Shown: positions 36,688 to 44,811, counted from the stretch's first letter. The stretch is DNA of 64,000 nucleotides from an uncultured Oscillospiraceae bacterium (GCA_934591635.1 CAKTPI010000008.1:1-64000); one strand, 5' to 3'. The notes: generated by a model from the letters alone, not told the origin. Made by a program: numbers and translations.

Positions 36688-38076
36688 TTATTGGTCAATG
36701 GCCAGGTTCTGAATCCATTTGCCCTGGTGCAGGAAAATATAGCCGAGCAATGCCTTGAGCATGTTGGTGCTCTGGCAAATCAGATACAGCGGCAGAATGG
36801 CAATGCCGGTGAAGCGGCTGAGGCAGAAGGCCAGGGGCACCATCACCACCCATACAAAGCCGCAGTCGAACAGGAAGGTGATATAGGTCTGGCCGCCGGA
36901 ACGGAGAATGAAATAGGAGGCATTGGCAAAGGCATCAAAGACCATAAACAGAGCCATGATCAGAATCAGCTTTCCGGCCAGTGCCCGCACCTCTTCGGTG
37001 GTATTATACAGCAGCGGGAAGAGCTCGGCAAGCACTGCCGTTACCCCGCCGAACAGCACACCGGAGGCAACGGAGATGGCAATCAACTTCCGGCTGTAAT
37101 CCTTCACCTCGTCCTGCGGGGCGGAGGCTCCCAGCATTTGCCCCATGAGGATACCGTCTGCTGCGCCCATGGACATGAACACCACACCGGTCAGATTAAA
37201 CAGGGTAGTAGAGATGTTCAGCGCGGGCACCACATCCAGACCGCAGGTGGAGTAGCATTGATTCAGGAAGGCCATGCCCGTGGACCACAGCAGCTCATTT
37301 GCCAGCAAGGGCATGCCCTTGACGGTGATGTTCCGCAGCAGACCGGAGGGGATCCGCATGGAGCGATAGGCTCCCACAATAAAGGCATTGCGTTCCTTGT
37401 GCCGATGGGTCCAGCCTGCTACAATGGCCAGCTCTACGAAGCGGGAGATGACTGTGGCCAGTGCCGCACCCTCAACGCCCATCTCCGGGGCGCCGAAATG
37501 GCCGAAGATGAAGATATAGTTAAATACCAGATTTACCAGAGTCGCAGCTACACCGCCCAGCATGGGCACCAGAGTCTCGCCGGTTTCCTTCAGCGTGCCG
37601 GAATAGGCATTGGTCAGCGCGAAGGGCAGCAGACCGGGCAGCATCATTTTCAGATACACTTCGCCGTAGTGGAGGATTGCTGCTGCATCCTCCGGATTGC
37701 CGTCGCCGGTGAGGAACAGAGAAATCAGCGGCGTGTCTGCTGCCAAAAACAGGGCAACTCCAATTACAGCCAGCGCGGTGCAGATCAAAAATTTGAACCG
37801 GAAGGTGTGTCGGATGCCCTCGGTGTCCCCGGAGCCCTGAAACTGAGCCGTGAAGATACCGGCCCCGGCGGTAGCACCGAAGATGCATAGATTAAACACA
37901 AACAGCAGCTGGTTGACAATGGAAACACCGCTCATGGGCAGGGTGCCAACCTGCCCCACCATGATGTTATCCAGCAGGGAGACAAAGTTTGTAATTCCGT
38001 TTTGAATGATGATGGGCACCACAATGGTGATGACCCGCTTGTAAAAAGCCCGGTCGCCGATGTATCGTTTCAGCAT
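36688..38076 (-). CDS. MATE family efflux transporter
   Basis: 462-residue exporter with about twelve membrane helices in two MATE repeats. Family signatures include VVPIIIQNGITNFVSLLDNIMVGQVG at the N-terminus, ALNISTTLFNLTGVVFMSMGAADGILMGQ in the second half, and the LKETGETLVPMLGG loop. It would expel cationic drugs or metabolites using a Na or proton gradient. The first gene of a three-gene minus-strand run, it has AGAGGT before its ATG. Substrate cannot be inferred. Confidence 0.94.
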   Translation of the reverse strand: MLKRYIGDRAFYKRVITIVVPIIIQNGITNFVSLLDNIMVGQVGTLPMSGVSIVNQLLFVFNLCIFGATAGAGIFTAQFQGSGDTEGIRHTFRFKFLICTALAVIGVALFLAADTPLISLFLTGDGNPEDAAAILHYGEVYLKMMLPGLLPFALTNAYSGTLKETGETLVPMLGGVAATLVNLVFNYIFIFGHFGAPEMGVEGAALATVISRFVELAIVAGWTHRHKERNAFIVGAYRSMRIPSGLLRNITVKGMPLLANELLWSTGMAFLNQCYSTCGLDVVPALNISTTLFNLTGVVFMSMGAADGILMGQMLGASAPQDEVKDYSRKLIAISVASGVLFGGVTAVLAELFPLLYNTTEEVRALAGKLILIMALFMVFDAFANASYFILRSGGQTYITFLFDCGFVWVVMVPLAFCLSRFTGIAILPLYLICQSTNMLKALLGYIFLHQGKWIQNLAIDQ

Positions 38077-38099
38077 AGTTACCTCTCTTTTCCCTCTTT

Positions 38100-38127
38100 A
38101 TAATATATGATAAATGTATGGCCTCAA
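38100..38127 (-). promoter_or_regulatory. Promoter candidate of the MATE-nudC operon
   Basis: Minus-strand TTGAGG, 16 bp and TATTAT in an A+T-rich gap 24 bases before the MATE start. The -35 is only four of six. Confidence 0.5.
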
Positions 38128-38174
38128 CATTTTATTCTATCATGAAAACCCTAAAAAGCAAGCCCGATATCCGG

Positions 38175-38207
38175 CAAAAAAGGCCGCCCCAGATACGTGG
38201 GACGGTC
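38175..38207 (-). terminator. Terminator of RNase P RNA
   Basis: On the minus strand GACCGTCCC pairs with GGGGCGGCC (one mismatch, one wobble) across an 8-nt loop and is followed by six T residues, just past the rnpB 3' end. Confidence 0.8.
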
Positions 38208-38218
38208 TCTTTTTGGTA

Positions 38219-38577
38219 CAGTGAGGGCCTGTAAGCCGGGTTCTGTTTTGACAGCCATCTATCTAGCCCTGCGGTTGCCCGCAGGGTCAAGCCGCCTCCT
38301 CGGGACGGTCGGGCAGACCCATTGTCCCTCCACGGCGTTGCTCCGGGATAGAGTTTACATCGTAAAACCCATGTTACCATGGGCCGGGTGCGCTCTTACC
38401 GCACCTTTTCACCCTTGCGCGGCTCCTGTTTTACGGGAGGCACGCGGTATCTCTCTGTTGCACTTGTCCTGAGGTTGCCCTCGGCGGGCGTTACCCGTTA
38501 TCCCTGCCCTGTGGAGCCCGGACTTTCCTCATCTGGGCCCTTTCGGTTCCCATCCGCGGCTGTCCAGCCTTCGCTGC
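38219..38577 (-). ncRNA. rnpB: RNase P RNA, bacterial type A
   Basis: Catalytic RNA that matures tRNA 5' ends. Read on the minus strand it has the conserved 5' block GAGGAAAGTCCGGGCTCC and the 3' block ACAGAACCCGGCTTAC. The ends (CAGCGAAGGCT and GGCCCTCACTG) can pair as P1. The P15 loop complementary to tRNA CCA ends appears in the GGGTTTT-type segment. Ends are set from the promoter, P1 pairing and terminator, so they are accurate to a few bases. Several short open frames across it are spurious. Confidence 0.96.
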
Positions 38578-38583
38578 GGGAAT

Positions 38584-38612
38584 ATTCTACCCTAAAGCGG
38601 GCGAATTGTCAA
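38584..38612 (-). promoter_or_regulatory. SigA-type promoter of rnpB
   Basis: Minus-strand TTGACA, 17 bp and TAGAAT, 7 bases before the inferred rnpB 5' end. It is back to back with the murD promoter. Confidence 0.88.
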
Positions 38613-38618
38613 ATCCCC

Positions 38619-38647
38619 TTGAAAAATTCTTTTGAAAAGGGTATACT
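38619..38647 (+). promoter_or_regulatory. SigA-type promoter of murD-ispD-ispF
   Basis: TTGAAA, 17 bp and TATACT, 41 bases before murD. Only six bases separate its -35 from the -35 of the divergent rnpB promoter. Confidence 0.82.
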
Positions 38648-38688
38648 GGCAGCAGAAAAATGGGAACCGATTGAGGAGGCCATGAAAC

Positions 38689-40050
38689 ATGGATGCGTTT
38701 GATCAGTATTTTACGGCGCTGAAGGGAAAGAAAATTGCTGTGTTGGGTCTGGGGGTCAGCAACCGGCCCTTAGTGCGGCTGCTGCTGGAATTCGGCTGCA
38801 ATGTTACCGGCTGCGACAAGACGCCCCGGGAGAAGCTGGATGCGGAGGTGCTGGCGCTGGAGCAGGCGGGCTGTCATCTGCGGGTGGGAGAAAATTACCT
38901 GGATGATCTGGCGGCGGATGTGGTGTTCCGCACCCCCGGCATGCACCCGGGCAACCCAGCCATTTGCCGCCTGCGGGAGCAGGGGGCAATCATCACATCG
39001 GAAATGGATGCGTTTTTTCAGGTGGCCCCCTGTCATTTGATCGGAGTCACCGGCTCGGACGGCAAGACGACCACCACAACCCTGATTTCCGAGATGCTGA
39101 AGGCCGCCGGAAAGCAGGTCTGGCTGGGCGGCAACATCGGCACGCCGCTGCTGCCTCTGTGCCGTCAGATGAAAGAGGGGGACTATGCGGTAGTGGAACT
39201 CAGCTCCTTTCAGCTGATGGATATGACCCGCAGCCCCCACCGGGCGGTGGTTACCAATCTGGCTCCGAACCATCTGGATATCCATAAGGATATGCAGGAG
39301 TATGTGGAGGCCAAGAAGAATATCTTCCGCTTCCAGCAGCCGGGGGATCTGCTGGTGGTCAACGCCGATAATGCTATCACAGCAGCTTTCCGGGGGGTGG
39401 GTGAGACCCATTTCTTCTCCCGCCGGGAGAAGACCAACTGCATCTGGCAGGAGGGGAATTGGATCCTGCGCCGGGGGGAGCGGGTGCTGAATGTCAACGA
39501 TATTCTGCTGCCCGGCGTGCACAACATTGAAAATTATATGGCGGCCATGGCGGCGGTGGACGGCCTGGTGCCGGATGAAGCCATCTGCCAGGTGGCGAAG
39601 CACTTTGGCGGCGTGGAGCACCGCATTGAGCTGGTGCGGGTGAAGGACGGCGTGAAATTCTATAATGATTCCATTGCTTCCTCTCCCAGCCGCACCATTG
39701 CGGGGCTGCGCAGCTTCCGGCAGAAGGTGATGCTCATTGCCGGCGGCTACGACAAGCATATCCCCTACGATGTGCTGGGGCCTGAGATTTGCCGGCATGT
39801 CAGTCGGGTGTTCCTGTGTGGCGCCACGGCGGATAAGATTCGCGCGGCGGTGGAAAGCTGCCCGGATTACAGACCTGGCGCACCGGAAATGACGGACTGC
39901 GGCGATTTTGACAGCGCCGTCCGGGCGGCAGCGGCGGCGGCCAAGGCGGGGGACATTGTGCTGATGAGCCCTGCCAGCGCCTCCTTTGATCAGTTTAAAA
40001 ACTTTATGGAGCGGGGCAATCGATTTAAGGAAATTGTGAAGGAGCTGTAA
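38689..40050 (+). CDS. murD: UDP-N-acetylmuramoylalanine--D-glutamate ligase
   Basis: Mur ligase that adds D-glutamate to UDP-MurNAc-L-Ala in the cytoplasm. The 453-residue protein has an N-terminal Rossmann domain (KIAVLGLGVSNRPLVRLLLE), the ATP loop GVTGSDGKTTTTTLI, TNLAPNHLDIHKDM, the EHRIELV segment and the C-terminal YNDSIASSPSRTIAGL motif specific to MurD. GAGGAGG lies 9 bases before the ATG. It stands apart from other mur genes and shares a transcript with two isoprenoid genes. Confidence 0.96.
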   Translation: MDAFDQYFTALKGKKIAVLGLGVSNRPLVRLLLEFGCNVTGCDKTPREKLDAEVLALEQAGCHLRVGENYLDDLAADVVFRTPGMHPGNPAICRLREQGAIITSEMDAFFQVAPCHLIGVTGSDGKTTTTTLISEMLKAAGKQVWLGGNIGTPLLPLCRQMKEGDYAVVELSSFQLMDMTRSPHRAVVTNLAPNHLDIHKDMQEYVEAKKNIFRFQQPGDLLVVNADNAITAAFRGVGETHFFSRREKTNCIWQEGNWILRRGERVLNVNDILLPGVHNIENYMAAMAAVDGLVPDEAICQVAKHFGGVEHRIELVRVKDGVKFYNDSIASSPSRTIAGLRSFRQKVMLIAGGYDKHIPYDVLGPEICRHVSRVFLCGATADKIRAAVESCPDYRPGAPEMTDCGDFDSAVRAAAAAAKAGDIVLMSPASASFDQFKNFMERGNRFKEIVKEL

Positions 40051-40053
40051 GCC

Positions 40054-40776
40054 ATGAACCTTACAAAGCTTTCCAGATTTGGAAGGAAGGTGCTGCCGCT
40101 GAAAAAATGCGGCGCGGTGATTGTGGCGGCAGGCTCCGCCTCCCGGATGGGGGGCATCGACAAGGTGATGGCACCTTTGGGCGGGGAGCCAATGATTGTC
40201 CGCACAGTCCGCACCTTTCAGCAGTGTGACGCCATTGCGGAAATTGTGATTGTGACCCGGCCGGATCTGATCCGCTCCATCGGTGCTCTGTGTGCCGGGA
40301 TGGACAAGGTAACGGCGGTGGTGGCCGGGGGCAAGAGCCGCCAGGAATCCGTGGGCTTGGGACTTAATACTCTGTCGGCTGGAATCGAACTGGCCGCTGT
40401 TCACGACGGGGCAAGACCGCTGATCACGGATGCGGTGATCGACCGCACCGTCCGGGCAGCGAATACCTATGGCGCCGCCGCCCCGGCCGTCCCGGTGAAG
40501 GATACGGTGAAGGTGGTGCGCAGCGGCCTGGTAGCGGAGACACCGGACCGGGCCACCCTCCGGGCGGTGCAGACACCCCAGGCGTTCGATTTTGACCTGC
40601 TGCGGGGCGCTCTGAAAAAAGCCCAGGAGGACGGCGCTGCTGTTACGGATGACTGCTCGGCGGTGGAACGGCTGGGCATGTCGGTCAAAATTGTGGAAGG
40701 GGACGAACGGAACCTGAAGGTCACCACCCCGATGGATTTGAAAATTGCGGAAATGCTGCTGGAGGAGAAAATATGA
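40054..40776 (+). CDS. ispD: 2-C-methyl-D-erythritol 4-phosphate cytidylyltransferase
   Basis: MEP-pathway enzyme joining MEP and CTP. The 240-residue protein has the nucleotidyltransferase loop [21 protein letters not shown], the central [10 protein letters not shown] motif, PVKDTVKVV and [14 protein letters not shown]. About 17 residues precede the usual family start; an alternative start is not obvious. It begins 3 bases after murD and overlaps ispF by 4 bases. Confidence 0.96.
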   Translation: MNLTKLSRFGRKVLPLKKCGAVIVAAGSASRMGGIDKVMAPLGGEPMIVRTVRTFQQCDAIAEIVIVTRPDLIRSIGALCAGMDKVTAVVAGGKSRQESVGLGLNTLSAGIELAAVHDGARPLITDAVIDRTVRAANTYGAAAPAVPVKDTVKVVRSGLVAETPDRATLRAVQTPQAFDFDLLRGALKKAQEDGAAVTDDCSAVERLGMSVKIVEGDERNLKVTTPMDLKIAEMLLEEKI

Positions 40777-41240
40777 GAATTGGCCATGGCTATGATGTCC
40801 ACCGCCTGGTGCCCGGGCGGGACTTGATTTTGGGCGGGGTAAAGATTCCCTATGAGCTGGGACTGGACGGACACTCGGATGCGGATGTGCTCCTCCATGC
40901 GGTGATGGATGCCCTCCTGGGGGCAGCAGCGATGCGGGACATCGGCTATCATTTCCCGGATACGGATCCAGCCTATAAAGGGGCAAACTCCCTGGAGCTG
41001 CTGAAAATCGTGGGCAGCAAGCTTACCGATGCCGGATACCGGGTGGGCAACATCGATGTAACCATGATTGCCCAGAGGCCAAAATTGAAGGAATACATCC
41101 CTGCAATGAAAGCCAACATTGCCGCGGTCCTGGAAATCCCGCTTGACCGGGTCAACGTCAAGGCCACAACAGAAGAGCATCTTGGCTTTACCGGCACCGG
41201 CGAAGGCATGAGCTGCCACGCGGTGTGTCTCCTCGAGTGA
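40773..41240 (+). CDS. ispF: 2-C-methyl-D-erythritol 2,4-cyclodiphosphate synthase
   Basis: Trimeric zinc enzyme of 155 residues for the fifth MEP step. [11 protein letters not shown] with Asp and His metal ligands opens it. [30 protein letters not shown] and the C-terminal [17 protein letters not shown] follow, all hallmark motifs. The ATG lies inside the ispD stop (ATGA), a coupled arrangement, and a terminator follows. Confidence 0.97.
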   Translation: MRIGHGYDVHRLVPGRDLILGGVKIPYELGLDGHSDADVLLHAVMDALLGAAAMRDIGYHFPDTDPAYKGANSLELLKIVGSKLTDAGYRVGNIDVTMIAQRPKLKEYIPAMKANIAAVLEIPLDRVNVKATTEEHLGFTGTGEGMSCHAVCLLE

Positions 41241-41245
41241 TCAAA

Positions 41246-41279
41246 AATTCCCCCGGACGGAAAGTGTCCGGGGGGAATT
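41246..41279. terminator. Terminator between ispF and the polyferredoxin gene
   Basis: Stem AATTCCCCCGGAC pairs with GTCCGGGGGGAATT (one bulged G) over a 7-nt loop, between convergent genes. Flanking AAAA and TGTTATTTT serve each direction. Confidence 0.85.
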
Positions 41280-41282
41280 CTG

Positions 41283-42104
41283 TTATTTTGGGTGCCTGAA
41301 GCCCAGGCGCAGCGCTTTTGTGGGACAGGCCCGGGTACAGTCTCCGCAGCGGATGCATTCCGCACTGTTGGGGACAACGCTGGGGTCGATGCACATGCGG
41401 CAAGCCGCGGCGCATTTGCCGCAGCGGACGCATTTTGCCGTGTCCAAATCCATGCGGTACAGAGACAGTTTATTGAACAGTCCGTAAATGGCCCCCAGTG
41501 GGCAGAGATATTTGCAGAAGGGGCGGAAAATCACGGCGCTTGCGGCAATGATCCAGAGGAAAAGAAAGAGCTTCCATAGGAAGATCCCGCCCAACTGTGC
41601 CCGCACCAGACTGTCCCGGGCGGCAAGCAGGATACCGGCCAAGGTGCCGGAGGGACACAGATACTTGCAGAAGAACGGTGTCAGGGGATAAAGCAGAGGA
41701 AGGACGATTACCAGCAGCACCAGTACGGCATATTTCATCTTCCGCATTGGCCGGTCTGCCCGGAAGCGGTTCCGCTTGGGAATGCCGGGAATGAGGTGCA
41801 GCAGCTCCTGAATCAGCCCAAAGGGGCACAGAAAGCCGCACACCGCCCGGCCCAGCACTGCCCCAAAGAACAGAAGCAGTCCCACCACGTAATAGGGTAC
41901 CCGGACCCGCAGCCCGGATAAAAAGCTTTGCAGCGACCCAATGGGGCAAGCACCCACTGCTCCGGGGCAGGAATAGCAATTGAGACCGGGGACGCATACA
42001 TTTTTCCCGGCACCCTGATAGATTTTTCCGGTGAAAAAGCCTTTCAGATTTGCGTTTTGCAGCAGTGTGGCGGCACCCATAATGCCAAAGCGTTTCTTAT
42101 CCAA
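41283..42104 (-). CDS. 4Fe-4S polyferredoxin membrane protein (NapH/NosR-like)
   Basis: 273-residue electron-transfer protein. An N-terminal Cys set lies in GLNCYSCPGAVGACPIGS. Four membrane segments carry paired CGFLCPFG, CKYLCPSG and CKYLCPLG motifs, as in the NapH/NosR/RdxA group. Two 4Fe-4S ferredoxin motifs (CVRCGKC and CIRCGDC, each with later Cys) close the protein. Such proteins pass electrons from the quinone pool or cytosol to extracytoplasmic partners. The start proposed is a TTG with GGAG 10 bases upstream, overlapping the stop of the CXXC peptide gene; a GTG three codons earlier is possible. Its electron acceptor is probably the redoxin encoded first in the operon. Confidence 0.88.
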   Translation of the reverse strand: MDKKRFGIMGAATLLQNANLKGFFTGKIYQGAGKNVCVPGLNCYSCPGAVGACPIGSLQSFLSGLRVRVPYYVVGLLLFFGAVLGRAVCGFLCPFGLIQELLHLIPGIPKRNRFRADRPMRKMKYAVLVLLVIVLPLLYPLTPFFCKYLCPSGTLAGILLAARDSLVRAQLGGIFLWKLFLFLWIIAASAVIFRPFCKYLCPLGAIYGLFNKLSLYRMDLDTAKCVRCGKCAAACRMCIDPSVVPNSAECIRCGDCTRACPTKALRLGFRHPK

Positions 42105-42234
42105 TGCCCACACACTCCATGCAGACCCGGATGGCCTTGGCCAGTACCTGCCCCGGCTGCTTTTGCCAAATACCGAGGGCAATCAGCCCTGCGGCAAGGG
42201 CCAGGGTGAAGAAAGCGGCGCGGTTTTGCTTCAT
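42097..42234 (-). CDS. CD1871A-type CXXC membrane peptide
   Basis: 45-residue gene read directly from the sequence. It has a basic start (MKQNRAAF), one membrane helix (about residues 8-23), and the ending AKAIRVCMECVGIG with a C-x2-C pair, as in the CD1871A CXXC family of clostridia. Its ATG overlaps the redoxin stop (ATGA) and its stop overlaps the polyferredoxin start, so all three are translationally coupled. It probably carries a redox-active disulfide at the membrane; this is inference from context. Confidence 0.82.
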   Translation of the reverse strand: MKQNRAAFFTLALAAGLIALGIWQKQPGQVLAKAIRVCMECVGIG

Positions 42235-43253
42235 AGCAGCTCCTCAATCAGCTTGACCCAGGCATCATAGCTCATCGCGCCGGAAAAAGGCGCCTTGACA
42301 ATGCTGCCGGAACTGTCAATAATGACGGTGGTGGGCACATAACCGGTTTGCAAAAAGTCAAATTCGCTGGTATAGCGCAGGATGGGATAGGTGACGCCGG
42401 TCTTATCCAGCGCCGCCTGCACCTCTTCGTCCGCGTTGGGGGTGGAGAACACGCCGATGACCTGCACGCCTCGGTCGGCATATTCCTGGCTCAGCTTTTC
42501 CAGATCCGGCATCTCACTGACGCAGGGGCTGCACCAGGGTTCCCAGAAGTTCAGGACGGTCAGGTGTCCGGCGAGAATCTGCTCGGTGATGGGGTTCCCT
42601 GCAAAGTCCGTGGTGTCGAACAGAAATTCCGGGGCAAAGGGGACGCCGTCTTCCCACCGCAGAGAAATGGAATAAACATTGACGCGGCCATCGCTGCAAG
42701 CTACCTGATATTCGTAGGCAATCCCGGCGGCCTCGTTGCACAGAAGCAGGGTAACATAGCCGTCCTGATTTGCAGAGAGCTTAAAATGCTGGTTGCCGTC
42801 CTCGTCCGTCTCACCGGTGTCTACCAGCAAGACGCCCTCCTGATCCATTTTCACGTCCCAGGTGCCGGGCATGATAAGCTCCGGCTTGACGGTGACATTC
42901 AGCGCCTCATCCACGGTGACTTCCAGCCAGAAATAATAGAGGGGTTGGACGCTCTCCCAGGCGCGCCGGTAGGAGAAGGTGAAGTAGGCTTCCCCAGCAC
43001 TGACACCGGTGACGCGGAAGTTATGGACGGCAGGGGAGCCAACCAGCCAGGGGTCATCTTCCAGTGTCGTAACGTCCAGGTCATCGGCCACGGCAACGGC
43101 TTCATTTTCACTGGTGGCCGCCCATTCGTAGCCGGTGCTGGGGTTGCAGGCAAGGCTCAGATCAACGCAGCGTTGAGGTTCCCCTTCGTAATCGGCGCTG
43201 ACCGGAAAAGCCATCAGCAGCGCAGCAAGCAAAAAACAAAAAAAACGCTTCAT
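42231..43253 (-). CDS. Secreted chagasin-like / TlpA-thioredoxin fusion
   Basis: 340 residues with a signal peptide (cleavage probably after residue 20, PVSA-D). Residues about 28-125 resemble the chagasin (I42) cysteine-protease-inhibitor fold: CNPSTGYEW at 36-44 corresponds to the NPTTGY loop, and RRAWE at 96-100 to the RPW-type loop. The GxGG loop is not clearly recognisable. Residues about 205-340 are a TlpA/ResA-like thioredoxin with active-site W-C-S-P-C (C241, C244), the later cis-Pro segment GYVPTTVIID, and FSTPNADEEVQ. It therefore acts outside the membrane as a disulfide reductase, fed by the two genes that follow. GGGAGGA precedes the ATG. Confidence 0.85.
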   Translation of the reverse strand: MKRFFCFLLAALLMAFPVSADYEGEPQRCVDLSLACNPSTGYEWAATSENEAVAVADDLDVTTLEDDPWLVGSPAVHNFRVTGVSAGEAYFTFSYRRAWESVQPLYYFWLEVTVDEALNVTVKPELIMPGTWDVKMDQEGVLLVDTGETDEDGNQHFKLSANQDGYVTLLLCNEAAGIAYEYQVACSDGRVNVYSISLRWEDGVPFAPEFLFDTTDFAGNPITEQILAGHLTVLNFWEPWCSPCVSEMPDLEKLSQEYADRGVQVIGVFSTPNADEEVQAALDKTGVTYPILRYTSEFDFLQTGYVPTTVIIDSSGSIVKAPFSGAMSYDAWVKLIEELL

Positions 43254-43283
43254 AAATAGTCCTCCCTGATGAAATTTATCTCC

Positions 43284-43312
43284 ATTATAGGATACTTTTG
43301 AAGAAAAATCAA
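43284..43312 (-). promoter_or_regulatory. SigA-type promoter of the redox operon
   Basis: Minus-strand TTGATT, 17 bp and a consensus TATAAT, 31 bases before the fusion gene. Confidence 0.83.
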
Positions 43313-43323
43313 TCCGCCACCCA

Positions 43324-43527
43324 TTAAGGTATGATTAAGAAAAGCCCACACCGCATGCAGAGCCGAAATCCCGGATGCAGGTGTGGGCTTGGATTTTTGA
43401 GCGGGAGGGGCGGTATGGCGGCCGCAAGAGCAGGGAAGGAGAGACCATGGAGCACCGCTTCGGCCAGATAAAAACAGCAGCCAAAAATGAGCAACAGAAT
43501 CCCAATCAGCAGGAGAAATTGGTTCAA
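43324..43527 (-). CDS. Possible small hydrophobic peptide
   Basis: Uncertain 67-residue frame. A Leu/Ile-rich membrane helix (N-Q-F-L-L-L-I-G-I-L-L-L-I-F-G) is followed by a Pro- and His-rich tail. GGAGG at 43539-43543 would serve a TTG 11 bases on; a GTG start at 43539 overlaps that site. The frame runs through the hairpin at 43342-43390, which argues against the C-terminal part. A minus-strand -10 (TATAAT, 43627-43632) and that terminator suggest a short transcript here, coding or not. Type I toxin-like peptides look similar, but no family is recognised. Confidence 0.3.
   Translation of the reverse strand: MNQFLLLIGILLLIFGCCFYLAEAVLHGLSFPALAAAIPPLPLKNPSPHLHPGFRLCMRCGLFLIIP
43342..43390 (-). 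terminator. Terminator upstream of the redox operon
   Basis: AAGCCCACACC pairs with GGTGTGGGCTT, with inner GCAT/ATGC pairing. It is followed on the minus strand by TTTTC. It insulates the redox operon promoter from transcription coming from its right. Confidence 0.75.
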
Positions 43528-43642
43528 GAAGGAAAACACCTCCGATCCGCATAGATTTTTGCCCTCTTAAAGATAATTCAGAAAACGACATCAATAGGGA
43601 AGAATCGACAAAAATATACATGAGTAATTATACGCTTTTCAA

Positions 43643-43660
43643 TATACTTACGTTAGTATA
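43643..43660. promoter_or_regulatory. Palindromic operator candidate
   Basis: TATACT-TACGTT-AGTATA is a 6-bp-arm inverted repeat with an ACGT core, 17 bases before the ribbon-helix-helix gene. It overlaps the -35 position of the leftward TATAAT at 43627-43632. Small repressors of this fold usually bind such sites in their own promoter. Confidence 0.55.
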
Positions 43661-43677
43661 CATTCGGGGGGCGTAAA

Positions 43678-43872
43678 ATGAAGTACTCGGATGCTCAAAA
43701 AGAAGCAACAGCCAGATATAACCGCAAAGCCTATGACCGGATCAACGTCATCGTCCGAAAAGGAGAACGGGAAAAAATCAAGCTGTTTGCCGCCGGTCAG
43801 GGAAAAAGCCTGAACCGATTTATCTGTGATGCCATCGCTGAAAAAATGAACGCAGAAGAAGAAACAGAGTGA
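43678..43872 (+). CDS. Ribbon-helix-helix (Arc-like) DNA-binding protein
   Basis: 64-residue basic protein. DRINVIVRKGEREKIKLFAAGQGKSLNRFICDAIAEKM fits the short strand plus two helices of the ribbon-helix-helix fold, preceded by a Lys/Arg-rich segment (YSDAQKEATARYNRKAY) that recurs in clostridial members of this type. Such proteins act as autorepressors or antitoxins. The ribosome binding site is weak or unusual (GGGGGGCG). No toxin of a known class lies next to it on the same strand; a hydrophobic frame lies on the other strand across a palindrome. Confidence 0.8.
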   Translation: MKYSDAQKEATARYNRKAYDRINVIVRKGEREKIKLFAAGQGKSLNRFICDAIAEKMNAEEETE

Positions 43873-43911
43873 ACCGGCCGGAACGGGACACGGGATTTCT
43901 TCTTCTGCGTT
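43849..43911 (+). terminator. 16-bp hairpin overlapping the RHH stop codon
   Basis: AACGCAGAAGAAGAAA pairs perfectly with TTTCTTCTTCTGCGTT across a 31-nt loop containing the stop. TGTTGTTATT follows. It is probably the terminator of the RHH transcript. Confidence 0.65.
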
Positions 43912-44383
43912 GTTGTTATTACAGTGATTACACAATATATATAACATGCAGGTTCGGCTGCCGGCCCGCGCTTGGGGGATACAGGCAGGCGTCCGCAAAT
44001 GGAATACAGTTGTCCGCTTGCAAAAATCTCTGTTATATACGAAAACAGAGGCAGATCTTTGTAAAAAATCCTGAAAAAATGCTTGACATTTTGCTGCCCG
44101 AGTGGTATCATAGCCGTGCACGTTTGGGGGTGCCCTGCGTGCAATGCGATGATGCAGGAGATTGCGTTGAAAGACGGTAACTTCTGCGGAGTATGTCCGG
44201 TCATCGGGCGGCTGAACGCTTCACTGCGCTGGCGTATATCGCCGGGCAGGGGAAGAATGGTCGGCGCTTGTCGGCCAATTTTCATGCCCCGGAATGATAC
44301 GCACGGAGGCGCGGACAGAAGAGTTCGACCGTACCCAGCCATCTCACAACTGAGTACGTCACATCAAGGAGGAAAAACAAACT
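43912..44383 (+). promoter_or_regulatory. Gene-free region and leader of the S10 operon
   Basis: No gene is seen here. A small hairpin CTCTGTT/AACAGAG lies at 44028-44050. The main promoter is TTGACA, 17 bp, TATCAT at 44083-44111. It gives a leader of about 265 nt ending in AGGAGG before rpsJ. I could not recognise a known L4-type leader structure or a terminator in it. Confidence 0.6.
44083..44111 (+). promoter_or_regulatory. SigA-type promoter of the S10 ribosomal operon
   Basis: Perfect -35 TTGACA, a 17-bp spacer and TATCAT (five of six). It is the only strong promoter seen before the ribosomal gene run. Confidence 0.88.
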
Positions 44384-44698
44384 ATGGCAAACCAGCAAAT
44401 GATCCGCATCCGGCTGAAGGCTTACGATCACCAGCTGATCGACTCCAGCGCTGCAAAGATCGTGGAGACCGCCAAGCGCAACGGCGCCCAGGTTTCCGGC
44501 CCCATCCCCCTGCCCACCAAGAAGGAGGTTGTCACCATCCTTCGCGCTGTTCACAAGTACAAGGACAGCCGTGAGCAGTTCGAGCGCAGAACCCACAAGA
44601 GACTGATCGATATCCTCAACCCCAACCAGAAGACCATCGAGGCTCTGATGAGCCTGGACCTTCCCGCTGGCGTTGAGATAGAGATAAAGCAGGCATAA
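44384..44698 (+). CDS. rpsJ: 30S ribosomal protein uS10
   Basis: 104-residue head protein of the small subunit, which also acts as NusE in antitermination. [42 protein letters not shown] is diagnostic; the loop around [20 protein letters not shown] follows. It is the first gene of the S10 operon, with AAGGAGGAAA before the ATG. A 113-base gap without a clear signal separates it from rplC. Confidence 0.98.
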   Translation: MANQQMIRIRLKAYDHQLIDSSAAKIVETAKRNGAQVSGPIPLPTKKEVVTILRAVHKYKDSREQFERRTHKRLIDILNPNQKTIEALMSLDLPAGVEIEIKQA

Positions 44699-44811
44699 TC
44701 CCAAAGGAATATGCCGCTGCCCGCACTGTCTGGCATCGGGCGGACGGGTCATGTTGGCTTTCGTTCCCAATGCGGAAGTCAACCAATAACCTAATTAAAG
44801 GAGAACCAAAA

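Noticed and set aside
38132..38472. Short frames on both strands across 38.1-38.5 kb
   Set aside because: The region is RNase P RNA, which often yields spurious frames of this kind.
38770..40986. 738-codon minus-strand frame opposite murD-ispD
   Set aside because: It covers three certain genes on the other strand, and its His/Gln-rich translation is typical of antisense shadows.
43250..43621. 123-codon minus-strand frame upstream of the redox operon
   Set aside because: It would overlap the promoter and terminator of the redox operon. Its composition shows no protein-like features, and the alternative frame there is at least hydrophobic.
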